In this document: positions 34,021 to 46,263 of the stretch, one piece after another
How positions within the stretch are numbered: position 1 is the first letter of the stretch
Layout: every line of letters starts with the position of its first letter
Assembly: GCA_021292105.1 (NCBI GenBank)
Contig: CM037874.1
Location: 10,336,502-10,400,501 of the forward strand
Source: Anadara kagoshimensis
Taxonomy: Eukaryota; Mollusca; Bivalvia; Arcoida; Arcidae
Reading direction: 5' to 3'
DNA length: 64,000 nucleotides
The notes under the pieces: model-generated
The model's input: only the letters and a program-made list of their open reading frames with translations
Told to the model about the DNA's origin: nothing
The model's database searches: none
Program-made: the position numbers and the translations under genes

Positions 34021-34260
34021 AAAGGCTTTCTATTTCTCATAATGAGGCTTTGATTCTAATTACAGCGAACACTTATTTGTAAATCTTATTAATGTATGTT
34101 TGTGTATTATGCCCTAGGAGACTCCAAAATAATGCTGTTATGTTTGTGTTGGCTTTAGTGCCAAAACCGTGCAGATAAACCCATCTCTATCATATTTAAT
34201 TAGAAACCATTCCCAGAATATTTAATAACGTTTTAAAAGCTCTTTGGAATCCTGTTACTG
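34021..34260. promoter_or_regulatory. Candidate conserved intronic element
   Basis: Directly after the tandem array, this stretch has ordinary complexity with CTAATTACAG, TTTAATTAGAAAC (homeobox-like TAATTA/TAATTAG cores) and ATAATGAGGCTTTGATTCTA. It has no repeats or open frame. The regulatory role is inferred. Confidence 0.2.
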
Positions 34261-34978
34261 CTTTGGGATAGAATTCATTTTTTATAACTTTGTTGTTTTA
34301 TTGTAAATACAATATGCTTATTAACAGATATTTACACAGTTTTACTCTGAATAATTAAATGGAATTTGCATCGGTTTACAGTGTTTGGCATATATATATA
34401 GGTAATGTAAAAGCATTTTATGACTGATGGAGCGCTGATTGCAAAATAAGGTTATCGAAACACTGGGTTCTACAAATTTTAAAATTATAAGAAGCCAAAT
34501 TTGTGAAAATAAAGTGCTTTTTAAAGAATTTTTTTTTTCATAATTTGAAATTACTCAGACTTTGGTAATTAATAGCAATTTTGACCACCAGAAGTGGAAA
34601 CATTGCAAAACACAATCACCAGAGCAAATTGTTAAACAGAGTTACCAAAACACAAGAGCCATGTGGGCAAATTGTGTAACTAGTTACCAAAATACACAAC
34701 ACCAGAGAAGATTGCAAAACAAGGTAACCAAAATGGAGACACTACAGACAGCAAATTGTAGAAACAAGGTTGTCAAAACAGACACTGTAACTACAGCAAA
34801 ATGTCAAAGATCAAAGTGGTTAATCAAATGTTTGGGTTATCCCTCCCCCACCAAACACAAAATACTGAATCATGTCTGACATAGGAAAGCTTGACTTATA
34901 AAACATTTAGATGATGTGTTTAATCTACATCTAGAAACATCTTTCAATCTGAAATCATTTGAACCTTGAATCGTCTTG

Positions 34979-35062
34979 TCTTAGAAATGTCCTGTAACTG
35001 GGTCAGGGAACCAGACAGAGTCTTAGAAATGTCCTGTAACTGGGTCAGGGAACCAGACAGAG
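34979..35062. repeat. Perfect tandem duplication, 42-bp unit, 2 copies
   Basis: TCTTAGAAATGTCCTGTAAC at 34979 recurs at 35021, and both run identically through GGAACCAGACAGAG. Identity implies a recent event. Confidence 0.95.
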
Positions 35063-35286
35063 TCTGTTCGTTGTCAAACACACATTAAAAATTCCTACAC
35101 CAAAGTAGCGACAGACATGATCAATCAATTTTGTAAATATTTCAATTTCTGGATCTGAAACTTGCAGAATAACACTGACACTCCATGGCACTGACAGAGT
35201 ACATGAGAGAAAGAGATACAGGCAGAAAAAAAATCTCAACTTGCATAATGTGCGCAAGGAGAGACCTTTCCTGGAGCTGGCACAGC

Positions 35287-35288
<2 letters not shown>

Positions 35289-35351
<63 letters not shown>
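35289..35351. repeat. (GA)n microsatellite, about 31 repeats
   Basis: A long GA tract is followed at 35394-35460 by shorter GA-rich tracts with AGAGGGAGAGCA repeats. Open frames of 63-142 codons on both strands are low-complexity translations of it. Confidence 0.97.
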
Positions 35352-35352
<1 letters not shown>

Positions 35353-35624
35353 AGATATGCAGACGAGTTGCTGCTTTGAAAATTTCAAATGTTAAAGAGA
35401 GAGAGAAAGAGAGAGAGAGCAGGCAAGAATGAGAGGGAGAGCAAGAACAAGAGGGAGAGCAGGCAATGCCCATATCTTGACCATTTCAAATTACAGTAAT
35501 CCACTAAGCTCAGCATTTGTTTTATTTCAAGACTAACATTATCTGTTGTTTTTATTGAGTTTACTTGCCAGAAACAGAAGTTTTGTCAGATGGTTTTACA
35601 ATTATCTCTGTTATTTTCATCACC

Positions 35625-35775
35625 GGCTGATTACCGGGCTTCAAATCAATTTGATTTCTATTTGATCTCGGGGAGAAAACTAGCCCTTTCATCAAATTAT
35701 GCAGCTAAACTAGCGAAGATGGTGTGATGATGGACTGTGTTTTATCCGCTAACTGACAGTTTGTAACAGGGATTA
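35625..35775. promoter_or_regulatory. Candidate conserved intronic element
   Basis: CACCGGCTGATTACCGGGCT is followed by CAAATCAATTTGATTTC, CATCAAATTATGCAGC and GGGATTAAATTACG. GGATTA and AATTA cores and CCGG pairs stand out from the AT-rich surroundings. Inference only. Confidence 0.2.
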
Positions 35776-36615
35776 AATTACGTTAGTTCTGTCTGCTCAA
35801 TTTCTCCTACCACCTCTCTCTCTCTCTCTCGTCAAACTTTTTAAACAATTTTTTTTTAAGAATTTTTTTATTTGTCATATATAATACCTACAATGATTCC
35901 TTTACATCATAAATTCAAATCTGACCACATAACAGTTGGGAGGGCATACAATTATTAGTTTTTTAGTTTTATTTTTTGTTTCAATTAGTTTAAGATTAAA
36001 TTGTTTTTGTCAGTTTTCTGATATTTTTATCAATTTTTAACATGTCAATTATCTTCCAGGTTTTGATTGAAACTGCAGATGTGTTTTTGCAAAAGCTATT
36101 TGTACTTTCTAAGTGAAAATTGAATTGTTTTAGTATGAAATTTTGAAAAATTAATTTTTTGATATATATCGCAAATTTTTACCATAAGATAAAACTGCAA
36201 ATACTGCATAAATCAAAAACGCAGCCATGATTTAAAACACTGAGTTATCATAAAAACCTGACCACTACATAAAATACACAGTTATCATCAAACCACTAAA
36301 TCATTTAGTCGTTTCACATCATTTAGTTTTAAACAGTTTATTACATAACATCTCCCATGATATGTGACATGTGACGTAAATTAATCTCGCAATCACGAAA
36401 CCAATTAGTATGACATCTCCTAACTAGCAACCATAAAACTATACTAAACAAACAGTTAAATTTCAAAGTTCAAAGTGTAACTGGAAGGTTATAGATATCC
36501 GCAGTGGCCTTTTCAGTCCAACAAATTTAACAAACATTGTCCGACTTGCCCAAGCTAAATCCTGAATACACTGCATATACATGTACTATAACCCTTTCTG
36601 AACTGAACTACCTTT

Positions 36616-36847
36616 CACACTCAAACCTATCTATAAAGGCCAGTAAAAGTGACCTTTATGGACAGGTGGCCCTTATATACAGGTTAAAATAACCTGAATA
36701 TAAATCGAGATAAAATTTTACTGGCCTTTAAAAGCAGGTGGCTTTTATATAAAAGTTGCCTTTAAGACAGACTCAACTGTAATTGGATCTAACCTGTTAA
36801 GATCAACAAATACCCATTTATAGACCCCGTTTAGATAGGTTTCACTG
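36616..36847. mobile_element. MITE-like element with imperfect inverted ends
   Basis: The left end is CACACTCAAACCTATCTATA. The right end, reversed, is CAGTGAAACCTATCTAAACG at 36847, followed by TA. Inside are GGCCAGTAAAAGTGACCTTT and an inverted ACTGGCCTTTAAAAGCAGG. The ends resemble those of the elements at 8277 and 31737, so this may be a third, more decayed relative. Confidence 0.5.
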
Positions 36848-37204
36848 TACAGCTTATTTTTCACTCTATCTCTTTGATTGTTATTGGGGTGGTAGTTTAT
36901 GTTTCATAAAAACAGACTGGCTTTTTATGTAATTGTGAAGTTCATGTGCCATTTATTTAATCAGTTTATATATACTAACGATGCATAAAAATCCATGGGG
37001 AATTTTCTATCAAATCACAAATTAACAAAACAGGAAATAAATCTAATGTGCATTTCATACCATGACATTTTACCCATAATGCACTATTTTAACTCATATT
37101 TTGATTTACCAAGAGTGATGGCCTGTCATATAAATTTAATAATTTCTTTATTACATTTCTTTGCATTTACAGTTCAATTGCTAATTACAGATAACATTTA
37201 TTTT

Positions 37205-37310
37205 GGATAAAACTTTATATTCAGATAAAATTTCAAAATTGTAGATAAAATTTTATTTTCAGATAAAATTTCAAAATGGTAGATAAATTTTATTTTCTGA
37301 TAAAATTTAG
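37205..37310. repeat. Tandem repeat, about 50 bp, 2-3 copies
   Basis: TATTCAGATAAAATTTCAAA, then ATTGTAGATAAAATTTTATT, then TTCAGATAAAATTTCAAAAT and a shorter third copy. Confidence 0.75.
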
Positions 37311-37559
37311 AATTTTGACTAATGTAACATTTAAACATGATAAATGCAAGGTCGGCTGATCTTTGCCCTCGGAGAACATTTATTCATTCTTGTGAAAATT
37401 TCCAGTCCTGATTGTTCATGGGAAAATAACACTTTTATATCCCCCCTATATGTATGAATTTATTAATGAAGGATGAAAATCATTTAACCTTAAGGTGAAA
37501 TCTGCACTATATCACCAAAACTAGAAAACATACCTCCATTTCTAGAGACTGGATAATTA

Positions 37560-37700
37560 CCAATTAATTCATCACTTAGTTTTGGTTGATTAAAGTTCTC
37601 CAATTTATCACTTAGATGTGCCTGGTTGAAGGTATTTTATGATTTATTATTTAGTTGTGCCTCACTAAAGGTATTTTATAATTTTCGTTTAGTTGTGCCT
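37560..37700. repeat. Diverged tandem repeat, about 50 bp, 3 copies
   Basis: TCACTTAGATGTGCCTGGTT, TATTTAGTTGTGCCTCACTA and TCGTTTAGTTGTGCCTGATT recur. The first two are followed by AAGGTATTTTAT. Confidence 0.75.
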
Positions 37701-38022
37701 GATTTGGGATGTGGTTGATGCAGCACTTGATAAACACTTGTTATTCTGAGGTGATAAAAGTTAGGACTAAGTGATATTTCATGGGTTCTTGCCTGCTGCT
37801 TCATAATCAGAAGTCGTTAATTTATTTACTTGTGAAACTTGAGAATCCCCTGGGTTGACCTTGTGCTACTGACCGATTGAATCAGCATTAGTAATTTGGT
37901 CAGCTATAGATCAAAATGTTCTGAATTTCTGTTAGAATTCCCGTGTTTATAAACAAAGAAAGATTACTAAATAAAGTAGTACAAATGAAGGTTTTGAAGT
38001 TTTCTGGTTGCTCAGCAGAGTC

Positions 38023-38106
38023 TGAGAGAGAGAGAGAGAGAGAGAGAGAATAATGTTTTTAAAACTTGCAGCTAATCAAGTCCACTGGAAAATAAATGAC
38101 ATGTAA

Positions 38107-38142
<36 letters not shown>

Positions 38143-38345
38143 AATGTTTTGAAAACTTGCAACCAATCAAGGTCACTGACAAAAACCAACAGCATGTAAA
38201 CTAGCCATCAGAGAGAGAGGACAAAAGAGAGGGAAGGAACAGCAACAGCATATAAGCAAAGCAAAGGTTAATGTTTTCTGAACTAACAGCAAATTATGTG
38301 AGAGCGAGAGAGAGGGGGAGGGAGATAGAGAGATAGAGAGAGATA
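38023..38345. repeat. Composite repeat: GA tracts within a roughly 90-bp unit, about 3 copies
   Basis: Each GA tract (38023-38048, about 38112-38138, and 38211 onward) is followed by AATAATGTTTTTAAAACTTG or a variant and then CAGCTAATCAAG or CAACCAATCAAGG. The third copy is more diverged. A further GA-rich block fills 38300-38380. Confidence 0.8.
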
Positions 38346-39459
38346 TGGACAAAGAAAGAGAAAGAGAGAAAGAGCTAGACAGACAGAGACCCAGTGTGTT
38401 ATATAAACACTTGGCTACATTACACACATCAAGTACTGTGTTACATTAATTAAAACAGAACACACCCAAGATAATCTCTAATTTAAACATCTGGTCTTAC
38501 GACTTGTAAACATTAACAAAGTCAGTACTTCTTTTCAAAACAACACATTTACAGTTCTGCACCAAAAATCTCCATGGTAACCGCAATTAAACGTATTAGT
38601 TATCCAAGACCTTTGAAATTCCTGATGGAGAGGTCAACATAATATGTATAATGGAATAGTCTTTCATACTACTTTGAAAGAGCAGCAATAACTTTCAATT
38701 TTATATTTATATACTAGTATATCTTTGTCAGAATTTTAAAAATAAATTATATGACACAACTATAATAAAATGATGTCTTGTTTGTTACTCCGGTGTTTTC
38801 CTACTTCCCCCAAGTAAAAGATATAATAAAATATTTTTATTACGGCGTAATACAATTTAATGATTTGGAGTGTTATCTAAAAGTGATATTATTAAGTTCC
38901 CTATTGGAGGATAATTTTTAAAAAAAATTCGAAGTCAATGACTTCGGTCGCTCTCATCATGAGGAAGACGGCAGATACACAACTATATGAGTAACAATAG
39001 ACTTCCTTCGTTCTTTTATTCCCCAGGAAATAAATAAACAAGCCTTGTCAAATCTGAGCAGCCAAAATATGTAATAAATGCAATTACCATTTGTATGATA
39101 GAGAAAAAGAATTTCTTGTCATTACCTAGGAATGATGCCGCTTCTGACAAAGATATAAAAAAAAACCTGCAGAAAAAAAAACACTAGCTTATAATCAGAC
39201 GCCCAAATTATTGTTTGATATCCCCTTCTGATAAATGACAGCATGCCATAACACATTTCCGTGAATAATAATTATACCATCTCTCCCAATTTCCGCTCTA
39301 TACCTTGACCAAGCTATCAACTCGAAATCTCTATAAATTTAATTCAATAAATATGCCCATCAGAATTATTGAATAGTTCATCATTATTAAGTAGCATTTC
39401 TGGCAAGAGAAAGAGACAATGAGTGATTTATATTCAGTTTATATTTATCGGACGAGAGA

Positions 39460-39545
39460 TTGACTGATTGAGTTTTACACCCTAGTCAAGACTATTTCAC
39501 TTATATCGGGATGTCATCAGCTATAGTTGGCATAATAAGTACAAC
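39460..39545 (-). mobile_element. SINE tail fragment
   Basis: GATTGACTGATTGAGTTTTA, then CCTAGTCAAGACTATTTCAC and TTATATCGGGATGTCATCAG match the tail half of the SINE at 20148-20425. No head is seen. Confidence 0.65.
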
Positions 39546-40609
39546 AAAACCTTGTTATAATACCCCTCGCTAACTTTACCGGAGGGGGAGAGAGGCTTTT
39601 TCGAACTCAAATTCTTCATATGCCTCCCTTGTTTTATCAATTTATCAACAAAATAATGGTGGCAATGAATTCAGGTCTTACTGGATTTGTATGGTATGAA
39701 TGGAAGGTGACCAATATCAAAAGTCCAGGTATAACAAAATGGACCCTGTTCAAATACCCCTCCCTATTTTCCACAAAGAGATAGAGAGAAATTACCCCCT
39801 TCCCAATTTTCCACAAAGAGAGAAATTTGTTTACATCTAGCGTGCATGGTTGAGTTAACAAATTATGCCTCATTTATTCTAATCACTGCAGGGATTACTA
39901 TCAGATACAGACAGAAAATTTCAAATTCTCTAAACAAACTGCCAAAAGACTTTTAATAATCTTGAAATGGGGGGAAAATCTCAAAAGTCATCTATTGGTA
40001 TTTAAACACAACATGTCAAAATGCAACAGAACATGTCACTCTAAACTTTATTACTATAAACAATGGATGATGAGAATACACAGTCCAGATTATTCAGAAA
40101 TGGCAGGGAACACACCCTTTATTGTTCTCTCTCTCTCATACCAACCTCGAATTAAAGGTTTGTAGCACATTTTTTCCACTACCCATGGAAAGTTTTTTTC
40201 AACTCGTGGCTTTATAAATCCTTCCTTCAAGTGGAAATGGATTTCCAGAAAGCAGTGAATAGTTGAACAATACACAATTTTTTTTCAAAATTAGTATAAA
40301 ACCTAACAAACTAAAACCCTTTCTAACTATAATAACAAGACGACCTTAAACTTACAAGATTCTTTAATGAAATTATACACTAAATTATGTGTTGTGAAGA
40401 TTTTTTTGAAGCAATTTAACAACATGACAAGGTTTTGAAGAATTTTAAGAACATGACAAGGTCAACATGTGTTAATGGTTCATAATTAAGAGAAGACAGA
40501 TTTCTTTAACTGTCATTCTCCTTCATTTTAAATACCTTTTTATACCAGCACTTAACACTGTTTGAGTCCACATTGTTAAAAAACTGTTGAACAAAAACTT
40601 TCACTGGGT

Positions 40610-40775
40610 GGTAAAAAATGAAGGTGCTTCAAGTTATGATCAAAAGTAAATTGTGAGGTTGATATGGGAGAGAGAGAAAAAGAGAGAGAGAGAGAGTCTA
40701 CATTTATATTTTTCAAAAGGTGGTTAAAAACAAATTTGCTTCAAGTTATAATTGAAAGTAAAATGTTAAATATGA

Positions 40776-40827
<52 letters not shown>
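40610..40827. repeat. Composite repeat: GA tract within a duplicated unit, 2 copies
   Basis: GGTGCTTCAAGTTATGATCA then AAAGTAAATTGTGAGG precedes the first GA tract (about 40669-40696). TTTGCTTCAAGTTATAATTG then AAAGTAAAATGTTAAA precedes the second (about 40774-40827). The flank and GA tract were duplicated as a block of about 100 bp. Confidence 0.85.
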
Positions 40828-42468
40828 ATGTGCATGCATATATATAACACAAATTGGGAGAGGCTCATGAACACTGATTAAGAGAAAAAGGTCAAGATTG
40901 AAGCATGTATAGAAATTTAATTTGACACTGGAGTGAAAATGTCATATCAATGGGCGAAGAATGTGTTATTTAAAGTAAACGCCTAAATTAATTTATATGG
41001 AATCTCTTCTTGTTTTGTTTACACAGGTACACAACATGACTTTCACTCCCTCTCAAACTACAGTACGGTCCTGTCGAATGTTCAACCATACTGGCCTGTC
41101 AAACACTAAGCTAACAAACTGGTGCAGAATTGCCAACTCATCTTGGCCATATCTCTACAACTTTCGGCAAGTGCAGGCAGATATTCAGACACTGCCTTTC
41201 CATGGCTTGACCACTCAAAAGCTTATCCTTTCCACTCCTTTTTGATAGTTCAGTGTTAAACTTTTGACAGGTCTGTACTGTACATATAAAACCAGAATTT
41301 TAGAGAGATAGATAGACAAATTATGTAAGTTTTTTTCTTGTTTTCGCCAGTTCCATACTAGCTTTACTGATAGGACAGGTGTTCCAATGAATGACAAGGA
41401 ACAGATAACTTTGAATATTGGTCCCATCACTATGGCAACAATCCCAAATTATCCTCTTAACATACATACACCATTCATCAAGATTGATGCATGAATTCAC
41501 AAAAAGAAGAAGACCTATTTCTAATTCCGCAATAACAGAAGAGAAAAAAAAAACTAATTACATTTCACTCAAAAGATCTTCTGCTTCTGGTAGAAAACTT
41601 AGACGACCCAACCTTCACATCAATGTAAGAAAAATACCTGTTTCCATGGTAACCATCACCGGATAAGATAATGAAAATAGGTTTCTGATCAAACTTTGGG
41701 GTGGTGTTTATCAGATTCTTCTGCAAAATGTAAATGAACCATAATGGAATTGATCATCATCATGACGAAAAAATAAAAACCGAAATGCAAAGAAAAGCGA
41801 AAATGAAGATGTTCTTGTGATAAAGAGATCTGGCGAAACACCAAACTTTTCTAAACATTCTTCCGATGTTGAATTGTGTTTTAACACACCTCTATTAAGT
41901 ACCATAGAAAAACTTGGTAATAAATTACCATTTCGCTTTTCGAAAACTTTTAGAGTTGATTGTTGAACATGGAACTTTAAAACTTACTTCAGATTAGACA
42001 TGGAAGGGTTTTCAACATGTCACAATTAATCATGGCCCAGTTATCCAACTTAATGCTTCCAAATGATGGCAACGCAAATATGTCAAAATTCATCAAATGA
42101 ATTATCAATAAACCTTCCACCATCATTAAGACTCTCTAATCAGTTTATTGAAAACGAAAGGTCAAAATCCGTATGGTTCATAAATTTTAATCAATAGTTT
42201 TTTATAAGATTATGGGATCTGGGTGCATGTGGACTAAAAATTTACTATTATGATAGTGGTAGAATTAGAAATCTATACTAAAATTCCTAAGTTTTAGTCA
42301 GAACCTATGGGATATCGGTGCAAGTGGACTAAAGAATAAACTATAGCCATAGTTGTAGAATTAGATTTGTAATCTTTGAACAAATTTTCAAATATTGAAT
42401 CAATAAATTTTTTTAGAGATCATTTGAACTCAATTCAATGCAAGTAAATTAAAAAATTACTCTAACAT

Positions 42469-42683
42469 CAGGGATTTATCAAGGGCCTATTTAGGGCCGA
42501 AATTCGGCCCCATTCCCAATGGAAAAACATTGATTTTTTCCCAAAATGGGCTGAAAAAATTCCCAATTAGAAAATCATACCAAATACATAGCTGAAGTCT
42601 GGCCATAAAATAAGCAAAAAGTTGATAGTTTTTCCCAATTTTTAGTTTAGGACCTTTTCCCAAAAGACCCCGATAAATCCCTG
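42469..42683. mobile_element. MITE, 215 bp, hAT-like CAGGG...CCCTG ends
   Basis: CAGGGATTTATC at 42469-42480 is exactly complementary to GATAAATCCCTG at 42672-42683. CAGGG ends are typical of hAT elements. The expected 8-bp target duplication is not recognisable. The interior has TTCCCAATTTTTAG-like and TTCCCAAT repeats and no open frame. Confidence 0.75.
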
Positions 42684-44039
42684 CACATTAAGGACTTGAA
42701 ATGGACATTGAAATATACAGAAACCATCATTTAGACAAGCTTAAAAATCAAACAAAGAAAAAATCCAAGAACCAACAATTTTTTCAACTATGTGCATAAA
42801 TGTCTGTTATACCATGTTTACAACAAAATTTTGTATAATCAGCAAAATGATTAGAGCTTGTAAAAGTCATGCAGTAAAAGTCTAAATCCTGTTTTTTAAC
42901 TTCCCACCACAGTTTATTTTTTTTTCTGAAATTTAATCCATTTCATGAGTTTGCTGGATTTTAATACAAAAAACAAGATGATTTGACACTGTAACATTTA
43001 AAAAGAAATGATGTTACCATGGTTATCGAGAAATAAAGCAAGCTTATGGGGAAATTGTATAGCAGGAAAATATCGGCTTACAAATGATTCTAGTTATTTA
43101 ATGCCATCAATTAATCAATAAAATACGTTTTTTATTACAGATTTGCTAAACAAGAGGAATCAAGGTCTATGTTTTTATAAATAAATAAAACAATAAAACT
43201 GAAAATAAATGAGAGTAATGACTTCACTTGCGACAGATTTGAAATTCAAACAAAGCAGCAAGCAAGATGAAATGATTCAGGCATGTTGGTAATGAAAAAG
43301 GTTTTGGTATGTGGAATTCCCTATTTATTAACAGCATCAAATCTCCTAAAATTTTCTGTCTATCCTAACTGGTTTGTGTTGAATTTCTGTTTTTCGAACT
43401 CCCTAAAAAAGTGTGTATTATCCTAAGAGTAACAAACAGGGATCAAAACGGACAAGGAGAGGAAAATCGGACAAATAAGGCTACAGGTATGAATATCAAA
43501 GTTCCATCTTATTGAAATCCATTCTATCAAGATTGCAATGGATTAATCAAGGTATGTTTGTTGGTGGGAAATTATATCCCATATATGACACAGAATGCAA
43601 AAAATTAAACATTCATTACTAAGTTCTATCTTGTTGGAAACCATTACGACAAGGGGAGACAAATCTGGCTCCAGATTTCTGAAGTCCAAGTTCCATTTTA
43701 TTGTAAACCATTCTATCAATATTGCAATGTACAGACTAGATCAATCAATGTAACTATGTTTGCTGGTGGGAAATCATACCTAAGATATGATATAAAATGC
43801 AACCAATTAAAATTTCATTATCAAGTTAATTTTTTCAAAACAATATTATTCCTGGAATATGCTGCAAAAAAGGTAAAACGAAAAAAGAAAAAAAAACAAA
43901 CAAACAACAAAATCTATATGGCACTGAAACAGAAATTAATCAATATGTAAATATCAAAGTTATATTGCCGTCTGCACAATTCCGGCTTTCCTCATCAATT
44001 TCTTTTATTGGCATTTAATCTGGATACAAACCTGTATTG

Positions 44040-44430
44040 ATCAAATACCGATTGAAATGGTCGTTAATTAAAACAGACCATGCTCGACTTCTAACAATAG
44101 CCGTTGTTAATATACTGGAATGGTTTCACTTCTAGGTGGCAAGCCGGAAACAGAAATTGAAGGCACTTAATAACTTAATCCCCACACAAAGGAATGCATT
44201 TCACAACCACACTGCTTAATGATGAATCCCACTGTCATTTTCCAATTGAATGAATCGATGAAAGTATCCATTAATTAAAACGACCTTTTATTCCAAAGGA
44301 TAGCAACGAACAATCTACCTGTGAATGCATCAGATAAGTCATCTAGCCAACTTATGGAAAAAACACTATTTTTCAAATTCAGCACAATTTTTGTTTAGAA
44401 TATCCACTGTATTCATTAATTAAAACTTTC
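44040..44430. promoter_or_regulatory. Candidate conserved element with three identical homeobox-type sites
   Basis: The 11-mer TTAATTAAAAC occurs exactly at 44064, 44271 and 44416, within sequence of normal complexity. TTAATTA is a common homeodomain-binding core. The last two copies also share TATCCA upstream. The spacing of 207 and 145 bp could instead reflect an old duplicated unit. Confidence 0.28.
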
Positions 44431-46224
44431 ACAATATCTTCACAATTTTTTTCACTTCCTTTAAAATTATGGTTTCACAAAAATTCACACATGGAACCAT
44501 CCAAATCAGAGAATCCATGCTTGTGACGAAAATTATTATCCTGAACTGATGATCCACTTAAGTTAAGCAAGTCCAGCAATCGGCATCAGGGAAAATGGCC
44601 ACCAAGTCAATCTCATGATTCCAAAGTAAACAGGAACCTTCAAAATCTAAAAATTTTAACCAGGAGCAAACACTAGCACTAGAAGCATTCTAAACCTAAT
44701 ATACTGACAACTACCAACTATAACAGGGCAGAACCCAGACTAAAGCCCTAAAACACGGACTGGAATGTGTTAAAATACCCAACTGACAAGGTTGACACGA
44801 TTTGAAGAAATACAAAATTGTTAAATCAGTTTTTTATTTTTTCGTAAATCAGAGGGAAATTTAAAAGGGTCTGATAGTCTCGTCTAAAATCTTCAATTTT
44901 GTACTCAGATATGAATTTCATTCCCTATATAATTTTAAGTCAGAGAAAGAATGTTTTGGTTGGTTACGTCAAATGGTTGAACATTAGGTGACATCATTTT
45001 ACACGGTATCTAATCCCATCATTTGTCCTTGTACCCGAAAATCGTAAATTCATGCTGTTCCCATGACAAGACTTGCAGACCGTATTATTATTATTTCTTC
45101 AAATCGTCTATCCTTGTCGCATTTTGGGGTAACACATGACCCAAACTACTCTTAAGCACCTACTTACTGAACATTGACTACAGTATCTACCCGACTAACT
45201 AACTACCTTATAATGCAATACTAAACAACTAGACAACCAAAGCAACCATTAGACAGAACAACAGAACATCTAACAAGGCCTACATAGTACCCCCAGACGA
45301 CTACTACAAACTTGCAGACCTATATATTATAACCCCAACTACTGCAACCCATACTGATTAAAAAGGCAGAAACTACGACTAAGTAAAAAAAATAGTAGTG
45401 CTAATAACAAAGTAAAGTAATGATGATAATAATGATACAATAATATGTGACGGGCGATATGCTACCGATTTTCTAAATATATATATATATAGCTGAAAAA
45501 CAATCGTACATTATTATATATAGTCGCTAATTAGTGCAAGAATTCATTAAAGTACTAGGAGAAATTTGCATGCATTAATCACAGTTATAGTATGTGTCTT
45601 TGTGGTAGACAGAAAACAAGACTGCCTGATATATATACTCTGCCTGCACTAACGACTGAGTACTATTATATAGAGAGTAGTTTGGTATACATCACGACTC
45701 TCTAAGTCGTAGGAACGTGAGAACAGGCATTTCCTATTGCTTATGGTAGACACGTCGGGAATGCGAAATGTGATTACCATTAATGAAGGAAGTTATTGAG
45801 GGTATGTCTCAAACGTGCTTGTTTATTTCCTCAAACTCCTCGCTGGTTACATCCAGCTTATAAACCTCTCCCCATCTGCCCAGGTATTTAGGTATTTCAC
45901 TTTTTATAAGTGTAAACATCCCCCCACTAATCACCGACTGATAATGACTGGTAGGATATCCTTTTCGTTTTTATGAGAATCAAAAAGGTTTATTGTTGAG
46001 GCTTTTTCTACATCCCTTCCAAGACATACTATCAGCAAACTGCTTTTTCCTAATCCTACACTAATATCATTGATCAGCAAGGCAAATTTTCTGTTAAGGA
46101 AAGTGTTCATTCTAGAAGGGGTCACAGGGGTCATTGGTCGCTTATTTGGCCAAATGGCCCCATTGTTAACCCATTAGTGAGCTATATTTAGCATTACATG
46201 AATGCAGAAATATTGATGTATGTT

Positions 46225-46228
<4 letters not shown>

Positions 46229-46262
<34 letters not shown>
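46229..46262. repeat. Poly-T tract, 34 bases
   Basis: An uninterrupted run of T with no SINE or LINE body recognised next to it. It could be the A-tail of a decayed minus-strand insertion. Confidence 0.95.

Positions 46263-46263
<1 letters not shown>

Noticed and set aside
35045-35473. Open frames of 63-142 codons on both strands, rich in Ser/Leu or Arg/Glu
   Set aside because: They translate a long GA tract and its flanks. Low complexity, open in several frames, no domain.
40997-41245. Plus-strand frame after a TTTACACAG acceptor-like site
   Set aside because: Wrong strand for the host gene, no donor in frame, no recognisable protein. The GC-richer patch may be an old repeat.
45900-46200. 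Possible exon in GC-richer sequence with a minus-strand frame of 67 codons
   Set aside because: The residue pattern (SVGLGKSSLLIVCLGRDVEK) briefly recalls a P-loop, but GLGKSS lacks the spacing of a Walker A motif (GxxxxGK[ST]) and no flanking splice sites or other motif support it.
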